Assembly: GCF_019297855.1 (NCBI RefSeq)
Contig: NZ_CP079194.1
Span: 917,501-981,500, forward strand
Source of the DNA: Gymnodinialimonas ceratoperidinii
GTDB taxonomy: Bacteria > Pseudomonadota > Alphaproteobacteria > Rhodobacterales > Rhodobacteraceae
Reading direction: 5' to 3'
Length of the DNA: 64,000 nucleotides
The translations under genes were made by a program, and so were the position numbers. The notes under the pieces are model-generated. The model was not told the origin of the DNA. It ran no database searches and was given only the letters and a program-made list of their open reading frames with translations. Below, piece by piece: positions 53,410 to 63,442 of this stretch; position 1 is the first letter of the stretch; each line of letters opens with the position of its first letter.

Positions 53410-54009
53410 CTATTCCCACTCGCCGCGCGCGCGTATCTCCGAGCTAGAGACATCGAGCATCGGGACGTTGAGAAAGCACCACGCGGGCGGGGTCGTTCGG
53501 CCCAACAGATGCGCCGCCGATGCCGGCAATTTTGCGTGGCGGTACCTCTGCGCCGCGACCGAGGTGCGCGCCGAGATCCGGTCGCCGGGGCGGGCCAGCA
53601 CGCCGACCGGCACGGACTCCATGATCCATTCCCACCTCTGCCAGAGGTGAAACTGCGCCAGGTTGTCGGCACCCATGAGCCAGACGAAGCGGACACCGGG
53701 ATAGAGCGCGCAGAGCCTCTCCAGCGTCTGCGCCGTGTAGCGCGTGCCCAGATGCGCTTCGATATCGGTGACCTCGATACGCGGATGGGTGACCAGCGCC
53801 CGCGCTGCTGCCATGCGCCGCGAAAGTGGCGCGGGACCCTTCGTTTTCAAGGGATTGCCCGGAGAGACCAGCCACCACACGCGGTCCAGCCCGAAGCGTT
53901 TCAAGGCTTCGCGGCTGACGTGAACATGGCCCCGGTGCGGCGGGTTGAACGATCCGCCAAAGAGGCCAATCGTCTGTCCGGGTTGGGCAAATGGCAGGAT
54001 GTGGCGCAA
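53410..54009 (-). CDS. nadD: nicotinate-nucleotide adenylyltransferase
   Basis: 199-residue enzyme making nicotinate adenine dinucleotide in NAD synthesis. The nucleotidyl-transfer loop [18 protein letters not shown] is at about residue 15. It continues with [18 protein letters not shown] and [18 protein letters not shown]. The C-terminus holds the conserved S-S-S-E-I-R motif ([13 protein letters not shown]). The start is TTG at 54009, with AAGGGG eight bases upstream. No ATG exists in a suitable position. Confidence 0.95.
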   Translation of the reverse strand: MRHILPFAQPGQTIGLFGGSFNPPHRGHVHVSREALKRFGLDRVWWLVSPGNPLKTKGPAPLSRRMAAARALVTHPRIEVTDIEAHLGTRYTAQTLERLCALYPGVRFVWLMGADNLAQFHLWQRWEWIMESVPVGVLARPGDRISARTSVAAQRYRHAKLPASAAHLLGRTTPPAWCFLNVPMLDVSSSEIRARGEWE

Positions 54010-54256
54010 GGTGCAGCCCCTTCAAAGTCGCGCTTTGATGCGACCGCGCGCGCGCCCTGTCAATCGTCGCCCGTAGCGCGACACCTCGCGCAACCATGGC
54101 GGATTTTAACGATGTTTGCGCTAAAACCTGTTTATCGGCGACCCTGACATTAACGCTCGGTTTGCAACCCGCCTCCTATCAAGTCCCCTGAAACCAACGC
54201 TGCGCGGCTGCGAAAGCGCCGCGTCGGCAACGGGCTGTGCAGCGATAGGTAGGGTG

Positions 54257-56197
54257 ATGATGAGTGCGCCATTGGCAAATTGGCTGCAGCCGATGGCTGT
54301 CGATCCCGCGATCCTGTTTCTGGCCGCGGAGCTGGCTTTGGCGTCCCTCCTGCTTTTGACGCTGGCGATACTGCTCCTCAAGATGCGCGTTTCGAGCAGG
54401 GCGCAGAATGCCTTGGAAGAGGTCGAGCAGACCCTCGATGACGTCTCCGCGCAGGAGGCGGTGCTGCGTGCTGTCGTCGAGAATGCCAACGACGGTCTGG
54501 TCTACCAGGACATGAACGCGCGCATTCTTTGGGCGAACCCCGCCTATTGCCGGACGATGGGCCGGACGCTGGAGGAAATCATCGGCAGGCGGCCGCAGGA
54601 ATTTTGCTTTCCGCCCGAGTTGAAGCCCCGCGATGAAGAGATCGAGACCTACGCGTTCGACACCGACAGCTATGAATTCCACAACCTCGTGCGTCGCCCC
54701 AACATGCGCAAGAATGGAGAGGTCTTCTGGCACGAGTTCAATCTGTCGGTCGTGGAATCGCGGGACGGCGAAGACCGCGTGGTGTTGGTGTCGCGCGATG
54801 TGACCTCTCAGGTGCATCACGAGGAAGAGCTGAAAGAGGCGCAATCCTACCTCTACCACGCCGCCCATCATGATGCCCTGACCGCGCTGGAAAACCGCGC
54901 CGCCTTGCTGGCCGATGCCAGCGCGATCCTGCGGCGTGACACGAAGGAGGGCCGTGAACTGGGCCTGATCTTCATCGATCTGGATCATTTCAAGACGGTC
55001 AACGACAGCCACGGCCACGCCGCGGGCGATCAACTGCTGATCCATGTCGCCGATGCCATGCGGGCGACGGCGCGCAACGGCGATTTCCTGTGCCGCATGG
55101 GGGGCGATGAATTCGTCATGGGATGTCCCGGTGTCGCGACCTTTGATGAGCTGCAGCATATTGCCGACGCTTTGCTCGACCGAATCCGGACTCCGATCAC
55201 CTGGGTCGATGCGACACTGGTCTGCAACGCCTCCATCGGCATCGCGCTCAGCAACGGCGAGAAGGTGACCGCCGAAGACCTGATCCGATCTGCCGATTTC
55301 GCGCTCTATGAGGCGAAGAAGCCGGGCGCCCCGCACGTGGCCCGCTACGATGCCGTCCTGCACGAGCGGCAGGAGGCGGAATACGCCCTGTTGGAAGAAT
55401 TCGCCGAGACGCTCGATTCGGGAGGCATCAGTTTCGTCTACCAACCGATTCTGGATACAAGCACCGGCAAGATCCGCTCGTTCGAGGCGCTGGCGCGGTG
55501 GCACCGCAAGAACGGCGAACTGGTCGGCCCCGACACATTCCTCGGATTTGCCGCGCGGCTGAACCGGATGGCCGACATCGACTTCGCGGCGATCCGCGCG
55601 ACCACGTCGCTGGTCTCTGAACTGCAGGGGATGGGTCACAAGATTCAAGGGGCGTTTAACACGTCGTCTGACGCGCTCGCGCACCCGGATTTCCTGGACC
55701 GGCTGGATCATGAGGCGCGCCGCGCGGGGCTCGATTCAACCTCTCTCGTGGCCGAGGTGCTCGAGACGACATTCTTCGGCTCCGACACCACGGACAGCCT
55801 CGCCGCCGCCCGCATTTCTGATCTTCGAAACAAGGGCTTCGCTGTGTACCTCGATGATTTCGGCGTCGGATATGCGGGGCTGGCCCACCTCAGCCAACTG
55901 GACGTGAGCGGCGTCAAACTGGACCGATCATTGATCTCCAATGTCACACACCAACGCGCCGCCCGCATCATCACCACCTCGATTTTGCGGCTCTGTGATG
56001 AATTGGGTGTCAGCACCTTGGCGGAAGGTGTCGAGAGCGCTGAGCAAGCGGACTTCCTGAAGGAACACGGCTGCTTCAAGCTTCAGGGGTATGGCATTGC
56101 CCGCCCCATGGACCGGGCCGCGCTGATTGCCATGGTGGATGCCGCGGCGCCGGTCGTGATCCCCGCGGCAGAGGTGCTGACGGCGAAATCTGCCTGA
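54257..56197 (+). CDS. PAS-GGDEF-EAL cyclic-di-GMP turnover protein
   Basis: 646-residue membrane-linked signalling protein. There is one N-terminal helix (ILFLAAELALASLLLLTLAILLL, shown in two parts), then a PAS domain at about 65-195 (VVENANDGLVYQDMNARILW), a GGDEF domain at about 210-365 with intact RMGGDEFVM, and an EAL domain at about 380-630 with FVYQPILDTS, FEALARWHRKNG, DDFGVGYAGLAHLSQL and EGVESAEQADFL. Signature metal ligands are mostly present, so both synthase and phosphodiesterase activity are possible. One EAL position reads E-V-L-E-T-T where E-x-T-E is usual. Start codons GTG, ATG, ATG lie in tandem at 54254-54262. Confidence 0.9.
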   Translation: MMSAPLANWLQPMAVDPAILFLAAELALASLLLLTLAILLLKMRVSSRAQNALEEVEQTLDDVSAQEAVLRAVVENANDGLVYQDMNARILWANPAYCRTMGRTLEEIIGRRPQEFCFPPELKPRDEEIETYAFDTDSYEFHNLVRRPNMRKNGEVFWHEFNLSVVESRDGEDRVVLVSRDVTSQVHHEEELKEAQSYLYHAAHHDALTALENRAALLADASAILRRDTKEGRELGLIFIDLDHFKTVNDSHGHAAGDQLLIHVADAMRATARNGDFLCRMGGDEFVMGCPGVATFDELQHIADALLDRIRTPITWVDATLVCNASIGIALSNGEKVTAEDLIRSADFALYEAKKPGAPHVARYDAVLHERQEAEYALLEEFAETLDSGGISFVYQPILDTSTGKIRSFEALARWHRKNGELVGPDTFLGFAARLNRMADIDFAAIRATTSLVSELQGMGHKIQGAFNTSSDALAHPDFLDRLDHEARRAGLDSTSLVAEVLETTFFGSDTTDSLAAARISDLRNKGFAVYLDDFGVGYAGLAHLSQLDVSGVKLDRSLISNVTHQRAARIITTSILRLCDELGVSTLAEGVESAEQADFLKEHGCFKLQGYGIARPMDRAALIAMVDAAAPVVIPAAEVLTAKSA

Positions 56198-56300
56198 GCC
56201 CGCGATCATTCGCCGACAGCTTCACGCCGCTTGATTGCTGTTCCTGCGGCACCCCTTTAAAGAAGGCCGGAACAGCGAATTCTCGGAACGGAGCGGACCC

Positions 56301-57956
<1,656 letters not shown>

Positions 57957-58055
57957 GGGACCGCGTGACAACCGGGGAAGCGCGTTAGTGCTTTCCCGCC
58001 TATCGGCAGTCTATTGCCGAATATCCGGCGAGAGGTGACGCCCCAACCCTTTCCC

Positions 58056-58084
58056 TTGATTTCCTTGCCGATCCACGCCATATC
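58056..58084 (+). promoter_or_regulatory. candidate promoter of the cold-shock gene
   Basis: TTGATT (58056-58061), 17 bases, CATATC (58079-58084). Transcription from about 58091 would give an mRNA leader of some 120 nt, usual for cspA-type genes with temperature-sensitive structure. The leader contains an imperfect direct repeat, CTCGATCTACTGTC (58107-58120) and CTCGATCTGCTATC (58141-58154). Confidence 0.45.
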
Positions 58085-58212
58085 GAAATTGCGACCGTTA
58101 CCGCACCTCGATCTACTGTCTCCTCTACCAAGGCCTCAGTCTCGATCTGCTATCCAACTGACGCCAAACCGCCGCATGCACGCGGGCGGACTACATACTT
58201 AGGAGACACACG

Positions 58213-58419
58213 ATGGCCAACGGCACCGTGAAATGGTTCAACTCTACTAAAGGCTTCGGCTTCATCGCACCCGAGACGGGCGGCAAGGACGTGTTTGTGC
58301 ACATCTCTGCTGTTGAGCGCTCCGGTCTGACCGGCCTCGCCGACAACCAGAAAGTGACTTACGACCTCGAAGCTGGCCGCGATGGCCGCGAGAGCGCCGT
58401 GAACCTGAAGACGGTCTAA
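58213..58419 (+). CDS. cold-shock domain protein (CspA family)
   Basis: 68-residue single-stranded nucleic-acid-binding protein. RNP1 is KGFGFIAPE and RNP2 is DVFVHISAV, with MANGTVKWFNSTKGFGF at the start. The order of aromatic residues matches RNA-chaperone CSPs. AGGAGA lies eight bases before the ATG. It has its own terminator, so it is probably transcribed alone and not with the microprotein genes downstream. Confidence 0.96.
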   Translation: MANGTVKWFNSTKGFGFIAPETGGKDVFVHISAVERSGLTGLADNQKVTYDLEAGRDGRESAVNLKTV

Positions 58420-58450
58420 GCGACCCTTCAGCACTTGCTGACAAGACGAT

Positions 58451-58480
58451 GGCGCGCCCGGTTTCGGACGCGCCTTTTTT
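58451..58480 (+). terminator. intrinsic terminator after the cold-shock gene
   Basis: The arms GGCGCGcCCG and CGGaCGCGCC enclose GTTT and are followed by six T residues, 31 bases after the cold-shock stop codon. Confidence 0.93.
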
Positions 58481-58773
58481 GTGTCCGGGCTCAGGCGACC
58501 TTCCGGCCTGCGGGGTGCAACAAGCGCGGGCAATCTTGGTCTGCGAATCCGGTGACGGCGATACCGAGAATCCAATAGCATCTTCGTTGTCAGGGTGCGG
58601 CTTCGCGGCTTCCGAGTGCGCGGATTTCCGTCTGCACACCGAAAGAATCGAGCGCTGTGCCAGTTCCCGCTCACGGTAGGAGACCTTCGGCTGCATTCCG
58701 CCAAATGTCTGAATGCACGGCAATTTCCAACTGGAACGTGGCTTGGGATATCGGATATCAGCGCGGCGATTTT
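58481..58773. other. gap without a recognised gene before the microprotein cluster
   Basis: About 290 bases with no frame I can support. One plus-strand open frame (58449-58679) starts inside the terminator hairpin and has no ribosome site. The promoter for the microprotein genes should lie here. I see no convincing -35/-10 pair. Confidence 0.5.
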
Positions 58774-58818
58774 GTGTGACAGCGGGGGTGTTCCGCACCG
58801 TGTTTGCATCCGTCACAC
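58774..58818 (+). other. inverted repeat in the leader of the first microprotein gene
   Basis: GTGTGAC (58774-58780) and GTCACAC (58812-58818) are perfect complements, with a smaller G/C stem possible between them. It ends four bases before the ribosome site AAAGGAAA of the gene at 58836. It could be an RNA hairpin at the 5' end or a protein-binding site. Confidence 0.5.
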
Positions 58819-58835
58819 CAGCCAAAGGAAAGACC

Positions 58836-58934
58836 ATGACCCGCCCCGCCCAGACGCCTCGCCATCAGCCGAGCACCCCGCCCGCACAACCCGCTCCTAC
58901 ACCATTTCGCTTTACCGATTGGGCCTCGATCTAG
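58836..58934 (+). CDS. microprotein A of the PFRFTDWA family
   Basis: 32 residues: MTRPAQTPRHQPSTPP, then AQPAPTPFRFTDWASI. It is Pro-rich with Gln, Arg and His, and ends in the motif shared with two downstream genes. AAAGGAAA is seven bases before the ATG. There is no signal peptide or membrane helix. I do not recognise the family. The evidence for coding is the shared C-terminal peptide, a ribosome site at normal spacing, and paralogy with the two following genes. The longer N-terminal half distinguishes it from copies B and C. A CCTGTC-AA-GACAGG stem-loop (58936-58949) follows the stop. Confidence 0.75.
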   Translation: MTRPAQTPRHQPSTPPAQPAPTPFRFTDWASI

Positions 58935-59010
58935 CCCTGTCAAGACAGGAGACCGCCCGCAGATTGTTCTGTCGAAAACGGTTAATCTCGATCGGGAAAG
59001 GAGCAAGACA

Positions 59011-59091
59011 ATGACCCCTCGCCAACCGAAACATCAGCAACGCAAGCCCCGCCCTCAACCCTTCCGCTTTACGGATTGGGCGGCGATCTGA
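59011..59091 (+). CDS. microprotein B of the PFRFTDWA family
   Basis: 26 residues: MTPRQPKHQQRKPRPQ, then PFRFTDWAAI, stop TGA. Very basic, Pro/Gln/Arg/Lys-rich first half, aromatic and acidic end. AAAGGAG lies seven bases before the ATG, one of the best ribosome sites in the window. 21 of 26 residues are identical to copy C, but 12 of those shared codons differ at the third base, so the amino-acid sequence, not the DNA, has been held. Function unknown. Confidence 0.82.
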   Translation: MTPRQPKHQQRKPRPQPFRFTDWAAI

Positions 59092-59163
59092 ACGGCACCC
59101 TTCGGAACTTCCACGGGAGGCAAGTTGTTGTCCTCTTAAGTGAAGTTGAAAAGGAAACCGATC

Positions 59164-59244
59164 ATGAGCCCGCGTCAGCCCAAGCCCCAAGAGCGCAAGC
59201 CCCGCCCGAAGCCGTTTCGCTACACCGATTGGGCCGCCATCTGA
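59164..59244 (+). CDS. microprotein C of the PFRFTDWA family
   Basis: 26 residues: MSPRQPKPQERKPRPK, then PFRYTDWAAI, stop TGA. AAAAGGAAA precedes the ATG at 8 bases. Relative to copy B there are five amino-acid changes (T2S, H8P, Q10E, Q16K, F20Y), all conservative except H8P. The stop is followed by the same AACGG as in copy B. The spacing of the three starts (175 and 153 bases) is close to regular, which fits tandem duplication of a gene with its own translation signal. Function unknown. Confidence 0.82.
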   Translation: MSPRQPKPQERKPRPKPFRYTDWAAI

Positions 59245-59297
59245 ACGGACCGTATTCGACACTCACATTTCAAGCCCGCGTCATGGAATCGCGAGCG

Positions 59298-59314
59298 TGT
59301 CGCCCAGAGCGACA
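59298..59314 (+). other. small hairpin after the microprotein cluster
   Basis: The arms TGTCGC and GCGACA (six bases) enclose CCAGA, 54 bases after the last microprotein stop. It is followed by AACTATTC, without a T-run. It might mark the transcript end. Confidence 0.35.
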
Positions 59315-59412
59315 AACTATTCAGTCACCAAGCACCCATGATCTTCTGCTTTGCGTGACAGCCGATTTTCGTTAGGTTTTTCCTGCATTTCCCGCAGAGG
59401 AGCCTGACTGCC

Positions 59413-59970
59413 ATGTGCTCATCCCCCCTACAGTCTACCGCCACCGCGGCCGTTCTGGCCATTGCAATGGCAATCGTTCCCATGTCAGGCGCAAAGGCGC
59501 AAGACGCGGGCGAACTCGCGTTTGTGCAGGGTCTGATGGAATCGATGAACCAACTGTCGGTCCGCTTCAATCGAGAGGTCTGCGGTTTCATCCTGCAGGA
59601 CGCGGAAGGCAATTATTCATCGACGAAAGTGTCCTGGGGCGGCGAAGCGAGTTGCGCGTCGCTCCCGATCGAAGAGGGGCAGAGAGCCGTCTCGTCCTGG
59701 CACACCCATGCGGCCTGGGGATTGGGGTACGATGGGGAAGTGCCATCGATCCAGGATGTAGAAGGCGACATGCGCTATGGGGTGAACGGTTGGGTCGCGA
59801 CGCCGGGCGGCCGGCTGTGGTTCGTCGATGGCACGACAGGCACGATGGTGCAGGCCTGCGGTCGCGATTGCATCCCCGTCGATCCGAATTTCTATCCCGA
59901 GGAACATGGCCCAGTGGCCGAGAGGTACACGCTGGAAGGCCTGTACCAAAGGTTCGGCCGCTCGCGCTGA
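59413..59970 (+). CDS. secreted DUF4329 protein with JAMM-like metal motif
   Basis: 185-residue exported protein. A signal peptide (TAAVLAIAMAIVPMSGAKAQ) is followed by NREVCGFIL (Glu 55), SSWHTHAAWGLGYDGEVPSIQD with His 97, His 99, Ser 112 and Asp 115, and VATPGGRLWFVDGTTG. This matches DUF4329 in character. The spacing H-x-H...S-x2-D resembles a JAB1/MPN zinc peptidase but with four extra residues. Four Cys could form two disulfides. Role unknown. Related domains occur in bacterial toxins and in free-standing forms. Confidence 0.78.
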   Translation: MCSSPLQSTATAAVLAIAMAIVPMSGAKAQDAGELAFVQGLMESMNQLSVRFNREVCGFILQDAEGNYSSTKVSWGGEASCASLPIEEGQRAVSSWHTHAAWGLGYDGEVPSIQDVEGDMRYGVNGWVATPGGRLWFVDGTTGTMVQACGRDCIPVDPNFYPEEHGPVAERYTLEGLYQRFGRSR

Positions 59971-59982
59971 GGGGGCGGGGGA

Positions 59983-60048
59983 GGGGGGCTAGCCCCCCGT
60001 CTTCCTTTCGGGAAGACTCCCCCCAGAGTTGTATGGGCCAAGATGAAG
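59983..60048 (+). repeat. 3'-end hairpin element with AAGATGAAG tail (copy 2, variant)
   Basis: A perfect palindrome GGGGGGCTAGCCCCCC (59983-59998), a second hairpin GTCTTCC-TTTCG-GGAAGAC (59999-60017), a C-run, and a tail GTATGGGCCAAGATGAAG (60031-60048). It starts 13 bases after the DUF4329 stop. The last 23 bases match 13352-13374 exactly. The first palindrome could also pair with the C-run, so several folds compete. Confidence 0.75.
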
Positions 60049-60049
60049 A

Positions 60050-60081
60050 AAGCCCCGGTGCGCGTGGAGCGACCGGGGCTT
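60050..60081 (-). terminator. terminator of gcvP (bidirectional)
   Basis: AAGCCCCGGT and ACCGGGGCTT pair perfectly over ten bases. On the minus strand the stem is followed by TCTTCATCTT, U-rich, and begins five bases after the gcvP stop. The tail of the copy 2 repeat forms this U-rich stretch when read on the minus strand. Confidence 0.85.
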
Positions 60082-60086
60082 ATTCG

Positions 60087-62921
60087 TCATTCGGCCGCGT
60101 CCATGTATTCTTCCAGAGGCGGACAGGTACAGATCAGGTTGCGGTCGCCGGCCACGTTGTCGACGCGGTTGACCGGGGGCCAGTATTTGTCGACGCGGAA
60201 GGCGCCCGGCGGGAAGCAGCCCTGCTCGCGCGAATAGGGGCGATCCCAATCGCGGACGAGGTCCTCCATCGTGTGGGGCGCGTGATGCAGCGGGCTGTCG
60301 TCAGCCGCGATCTTGCCGCTCTCGACTTCGGCGATTTCCGCACGGATCGACTGCATGGCGGTAATGAAGCGGTCGAGCTCGGCCTTGGTCTCGGATTCCG
60401 TGGGCTCCACCATCAGCGTGCCGGCCACGGGCCAGCTCATGGTCGGGGCGTGGAAGCCGTTGTCCATCAGGCGCTTGGCGATGTCATCGACGGTCACGCC
60501 GGCCTCCGCGAAGGGGCGGGTGTCGAGGATGCACTCGTGCGCGACGCGACCGGTCTTGCCCTTGAACAGAACGCCGTAGTCCCCCTCGAGCCGGCGCGCG
60601 ATGTAGTTGGCGCCGAGGATCGCCACCTTGGTTGCCTGGGTGATGCCCTCGCCGCCCATCAGGTGGATGTAGGCATAGGAGATCGGCAGGATCGAGGCCG
60701 AGCCATAGGGCGCAGCCGATACGGGACCTGCCGCGCCGCCCGTCTCTGGGTGGCCGGGGAGGTGGGGTGCCAGGTGCGATTTCACGCCGATCGGGCCCAT
60801 GCCGGGACCGCCGCCGCCGTGGGGGATGCAAAACGTCTTGTGAAGGTTCAGGTGGCTGACGTCGGCACCCAAGGCTCCAGGTTTCGAGAGGCCCACCATG
60901 GCGTTCAGGTTGGCGCCGTCGAGATAGACCTGGCCACCGAACTCATGGGTGATGTCGCAGACCTCGCGCACCGATTCCTCAAACACGCCGTGGGTCGAGG
61001 GGTAGGTGATCATGCAGGCGGCCAGCTTGTCGCCTGCGGCCTCCGCCTTCGCGCGGAAATCGGCGAGGTCGATGTCTCCATTCTCCTGCGCCTTGACCAC
61101 GACCACCTGCATTCCCGCCATCTGCGCAGAGGCCGGATTGGTCCCATGGGCGGAGACCGGGATCAGGCAGATGTTGCGGTCTTCGCCATTGGCGCGGTGA
61201 TAGGCGGCAATGGTCAGCAGGCCGGCGTATTCCCCTTGAGCGCCGGAGTTCGGCTGGAGCGACATGGCGTCGTAGCCGGTGATCTCGCAGAGCTTGGCGG
61301 AGAGGTCCTCCAGCATCTCGGCATAGCCCGCGGCCTGGTCTGCGGGGGCGAAAGGATGCAGGTTGCCGAACTCCGGCCAGGTGATCGGCATCATCTCCAC
61401 CGCGGCGTTGAGCTTCATGGTGCAGGAACCGAGCGGGATCATCGCGCGATCGAGCGCCAGGTCGCGATCCGAGAGGCGGCGCATGTAGCGCATCATCTCG
61501 GACTCGGCCCGGTTCATGTGAAAGATCGGATGGGTCAGATAGTCGGAGCTCCGCAGCAGGTCGTCGGGGATTGCCGGCAGATCGGTCACCGGGGCCAGCG
61601 CGACGCCAAAGGCCTCGCAGACGGCGGAGAGGTGGGCCTCGGTCGTTACCTCGTCAAGTGAAATGCCGATCCGGTCGGCGCCCACGTCGCGCAGGTTGAT
61701 GCCCCGCGCCACGGCCGCGGCCATGATGCGCGACTGCTTGTTGCCCACTTCCACGGTCATCGTGTCAAAAAAGGTCTCGTTTTGCGGCGCGAAGCCACCG
61801 GCTGCCAGCGATGTGGCCAGCCGCGCGGCGCGCAGGTGCACCCGCTCGGCGATGGCGCGCAGGCCTTGGGGGCCGTAGAAAACGGCGTAGAAACTTGCCA
61901 TGACCGCCAGTAGTGCTTGGGCGGTGCAGACGTTGGAGGTCGCTTTCTCGCGGCGGATATGCTGCTCGCGGGTTTGCAGGGACAGGCGGTAAGCTTTCTG
62001 GCCGTGGCTGTCGACGCTGACACCCACGATGCGTCCGGGCAGCGAGCGCTTGAGCGCATCGCGGCAGGACATGAAGGCGGCATGCGGTCCGCCGTAACCA
62101 AGCGGCACGCCGAAGCGCTGCGCTGAGCCGACGGCGATGTCCGCGCCCATGGCGCCCGGCTCTTTCAACAGCGTCAGCGCCAGCAGGTCAGTCGCCACCA
62201 CGGCGATTGCCTTGTGCTCGTGCAATGCCGCGATCTGCTCGGACGGATCGGAGAGGCCGCCGAAGGTGCCGGGATACTGGAACAACGCCCCGAAGACCGC
62301 GTCGGCCTCTAGGCTGTCGCTCGCCGCAACCTGAACCTCGATGCCCAAGGGCTCGGCTCGGGTCTCGACGACCGCGATGGTCTGGGGGTGGCAGTTCTCG
62401 TCCACGAAGAAAACGCGCGATTTGGATTTCGACGCGCGCTGCGCCATCACCATGGCTTCCGCCGCCGCCGTCGCTTCATCCAGCAAGGAGGCATTGGCCA
62501 CCGGCAACCCGGTCAGATCGGCCACCATCGTCTGGAAGTTCAGCAGCGCCTCGAGCCGCCCTTGGGCAATCTCCGGCTGATAGGGCGTATAAGCCGTGTA
62601 CCATGCCGGGTTTTCCAACACGTTGCGCTGGATCGCGGGCGGCGTGTGGGTGCCGAAATACCCTTGGCCGATCATGCTGACCATCGGCTTGTTCTTCGCC
62701 GCGATCGCGCGCATGTGCTCCAGAAGCTCTGCCTCCGACAGCGCGGGCCAGTCGAGCGCCGTGTCCTGCCGGATGGAGGCCGGCACCGTGTCGTCGATCA
62801 GCGCATCAAGGGTCTTCGCCCCGACAACCTCCAGCATATCGGCCATCTCGGCAGGAGAAGGGCCGATATGGCGGCGATTGGCAAAGTCGGTCGGATCGTA
62901 GTCAGTGGTTGTCCAAGGCAT
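60087..62921 (-). CDS. gcvP: glycine dehydrogenase (decarboxylating), P protein
   Basis: 944-residue pyridoxal-phosphate enzyme that decarboxylates glycine and passes the aminomethyl group to lipoyl-GcvH. Homologous halves carry [38 protein letters not shown], and, in the second half, the PLP-binding lysine in [20 protein letters not shown]. The C-terminus ends [15 protein letters not shown]. The start is ATG 62921 ([16 protein letters not shown]). An in-frame ATG at 62960 would begin inside the repeat tail and is rejected. Confidence 0.97.
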   Translation of the reverse strand: MPWTTTDYDPTDFANRRHIGPSPAEMADMLEVVGAKTLDALIDDTVPASIRQDTALDWPALSEAELLEHMRAIAAKNKPMVSMIGQGYFGTHTPPAIQRNVLENPAWYTAYTPYQPEIAQGRLEALLNFQTMVADLTGLPVANASLLDEATAAAEAMVMAQRASKSKSRVFFVDENCHPQTIAVVETRAEPLGIEVQVAASDSLEADAVFGALFQYPGTFGGLSDPSEQIAALHEHKAIAVVATDLLALTLLKEPGAMGADIAVGSAQRFGVPLGYGGPHAAFMSCRDALKRSLPGRIVGVSVDSHGQKAYRLSLQTREQHIRREKATSNVCTAQALLAVMASFYAVFYGPQGLRAIAERVHLRAARLATSLAAGGFAPQNETFFDTMTVEVGNKQSRIMAAAVARGINLRDVGADRIGISLDEVTTEAHLSAVCEAFGVALAPVTDLPAIPDDLLRSSDYLTHPIFHMNRAESEMMRYMRRLSDRDLALDRAMIPLGSCTMKLNAAVEMMPITWPEFGNLHPFAPADQAAGYAEMLEDLSAKLCEITGYDAMSLQPNSGAQGEYAGLLTIAAYHRANGEDRNICLIPVSAHGTNPASAQMAGMQVVVVKAQENGDIDLADFRAKAEAAGDKLAACMITYPSTHGVFEESVREVCDITHEFGGQVYLDGANLNAMVGLSKPGALGADVSHLNLHKTFCIPHGGGGPGMGPIGVKSHLAPHLPGHPETGGAAGPVSAAPYGSASILPISYAYIHLMGGEGITQATKVAILGANYIARRLEGDYGVLFKGKTGRVAHECILDTRPFAEAGVTVDDIAKRLMDNGFHAPTMSWPVAGTLMVEPTESETKAELDRFITAMQSIRAEIAEVESGKIAADDSPLHHAPHTMEDLVRDWDRPYSREQGCFPPGAFRVDKYWPPVNRVDNVAGDRNLICTCPPLEEYMDAAE

Positions 62922-62954
62922 AATAGAGCTCCATCGCGCGCCACCGGGGCGCTC

Positions 62955-63005
62955 CTTCATCTTTTCACAAATACGGCCGGGGGTTTGGGGGGCTGGCCCC
63001 CCAAA
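62955..63005 (-). repeat. 3'-end hairpin element with AAGATGAAG tail (copy 3)
   Basis: On the minus strand the hairpin TTTGGGGGGC-CA-GCCCCCCAAA (63005-62984) is followed by CCCCCGGCCGTATTT, GTGAAAAGATGAAG, ending at 62955. It is nearly identical to copy 1 in its tail (one base different over the last 29). It lies between the stop of gcvH and the start of gcvP. Confidence 0.8.
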
Positions 63006-63053
63006 TTCTGACCCACAAGGGGTTCCCCCTGCAGTCTGGCGCGGGGCGGTGGG

Positions 63054-63416
63054 TCAGTCGCCCACCAGATCCTTGTACTCGTCCTCGGACATGTACTCGT
63101 TGATCGCGTCGGGATCTTCGACCTTGATCTTGAAGAACCATGCGGCGCCCAGGGCGTCTTCGTTCACGAGTGAGGGCTTGTCTGCCAGCGCGTCGTTGGT
63201 CTCGACGATCTCGCCGTCCAGCGGCGACATGATGTCGGAGGCCGCCTTCACGGATTCGATCACCACGATCTCGTCACCCTTGGAGACCTGCGTCTCGACT
63301 TCGGGAAGTTCCACGTAGACGACGTCGCCAAGTTGCGTCGCGGCGTGTTCCGTGATGCCGACAGTGATGATGTCGCCATCAGCGCTGAGCCATTCGTGAT
63401 CTTCGGTAAATTTCAT
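63054..63416 (-). CDS. gcvH: glycine cleavage system H protein
   Basis: 120-residue lipoyl carrier. [38 protein letters not shown], shown in two parts ([21 protein letters not shown]), leads to the lipoylated lysine 57 in [16 protein letters not shown]. The length is normal. The start follows GGAGACACC. 26 bases separate it from gcvT upstream and a repeat element lies on the gcvP side. Confidence 0.97.
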   Translation of the reverse strand: MKFTEDHEWLSADGDIITVGITEHAATQLGDVVYVELPEVETQVSKGDEIVVIESVKAASDIMSPLDGEIVETNDALADKPSLVNEDALGAAWFFKIKVEDPDAINEYMSEDEYKDLVGD

Positions 63417-63442
63417 CAGGTGTCTCCGTCGTTTAGGTAGGG

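Noticed and set aside
58449-58679. 76-codon plus-strand frame after the cold-shock gene
   Set aside because: It starts inside the terminator hairpin, has no ribosome site and shows no similarity to known proteins.
59415-61661. 748-codon plus-strand open frame through the DUF4329 gene and opposite gcvP
   Set aside because: It overlaps the DUF4329 gene out of frame and then runs antisense to gcvP. The hairpin element between them lies inside it. No coding evidence.
62922-62960. gcvP start at the ATG within the repeat tail (62960)
   Set aside because: It would add 13 residues derived from the repeat. The ATG at 62921 matches where the conserved protein begins.
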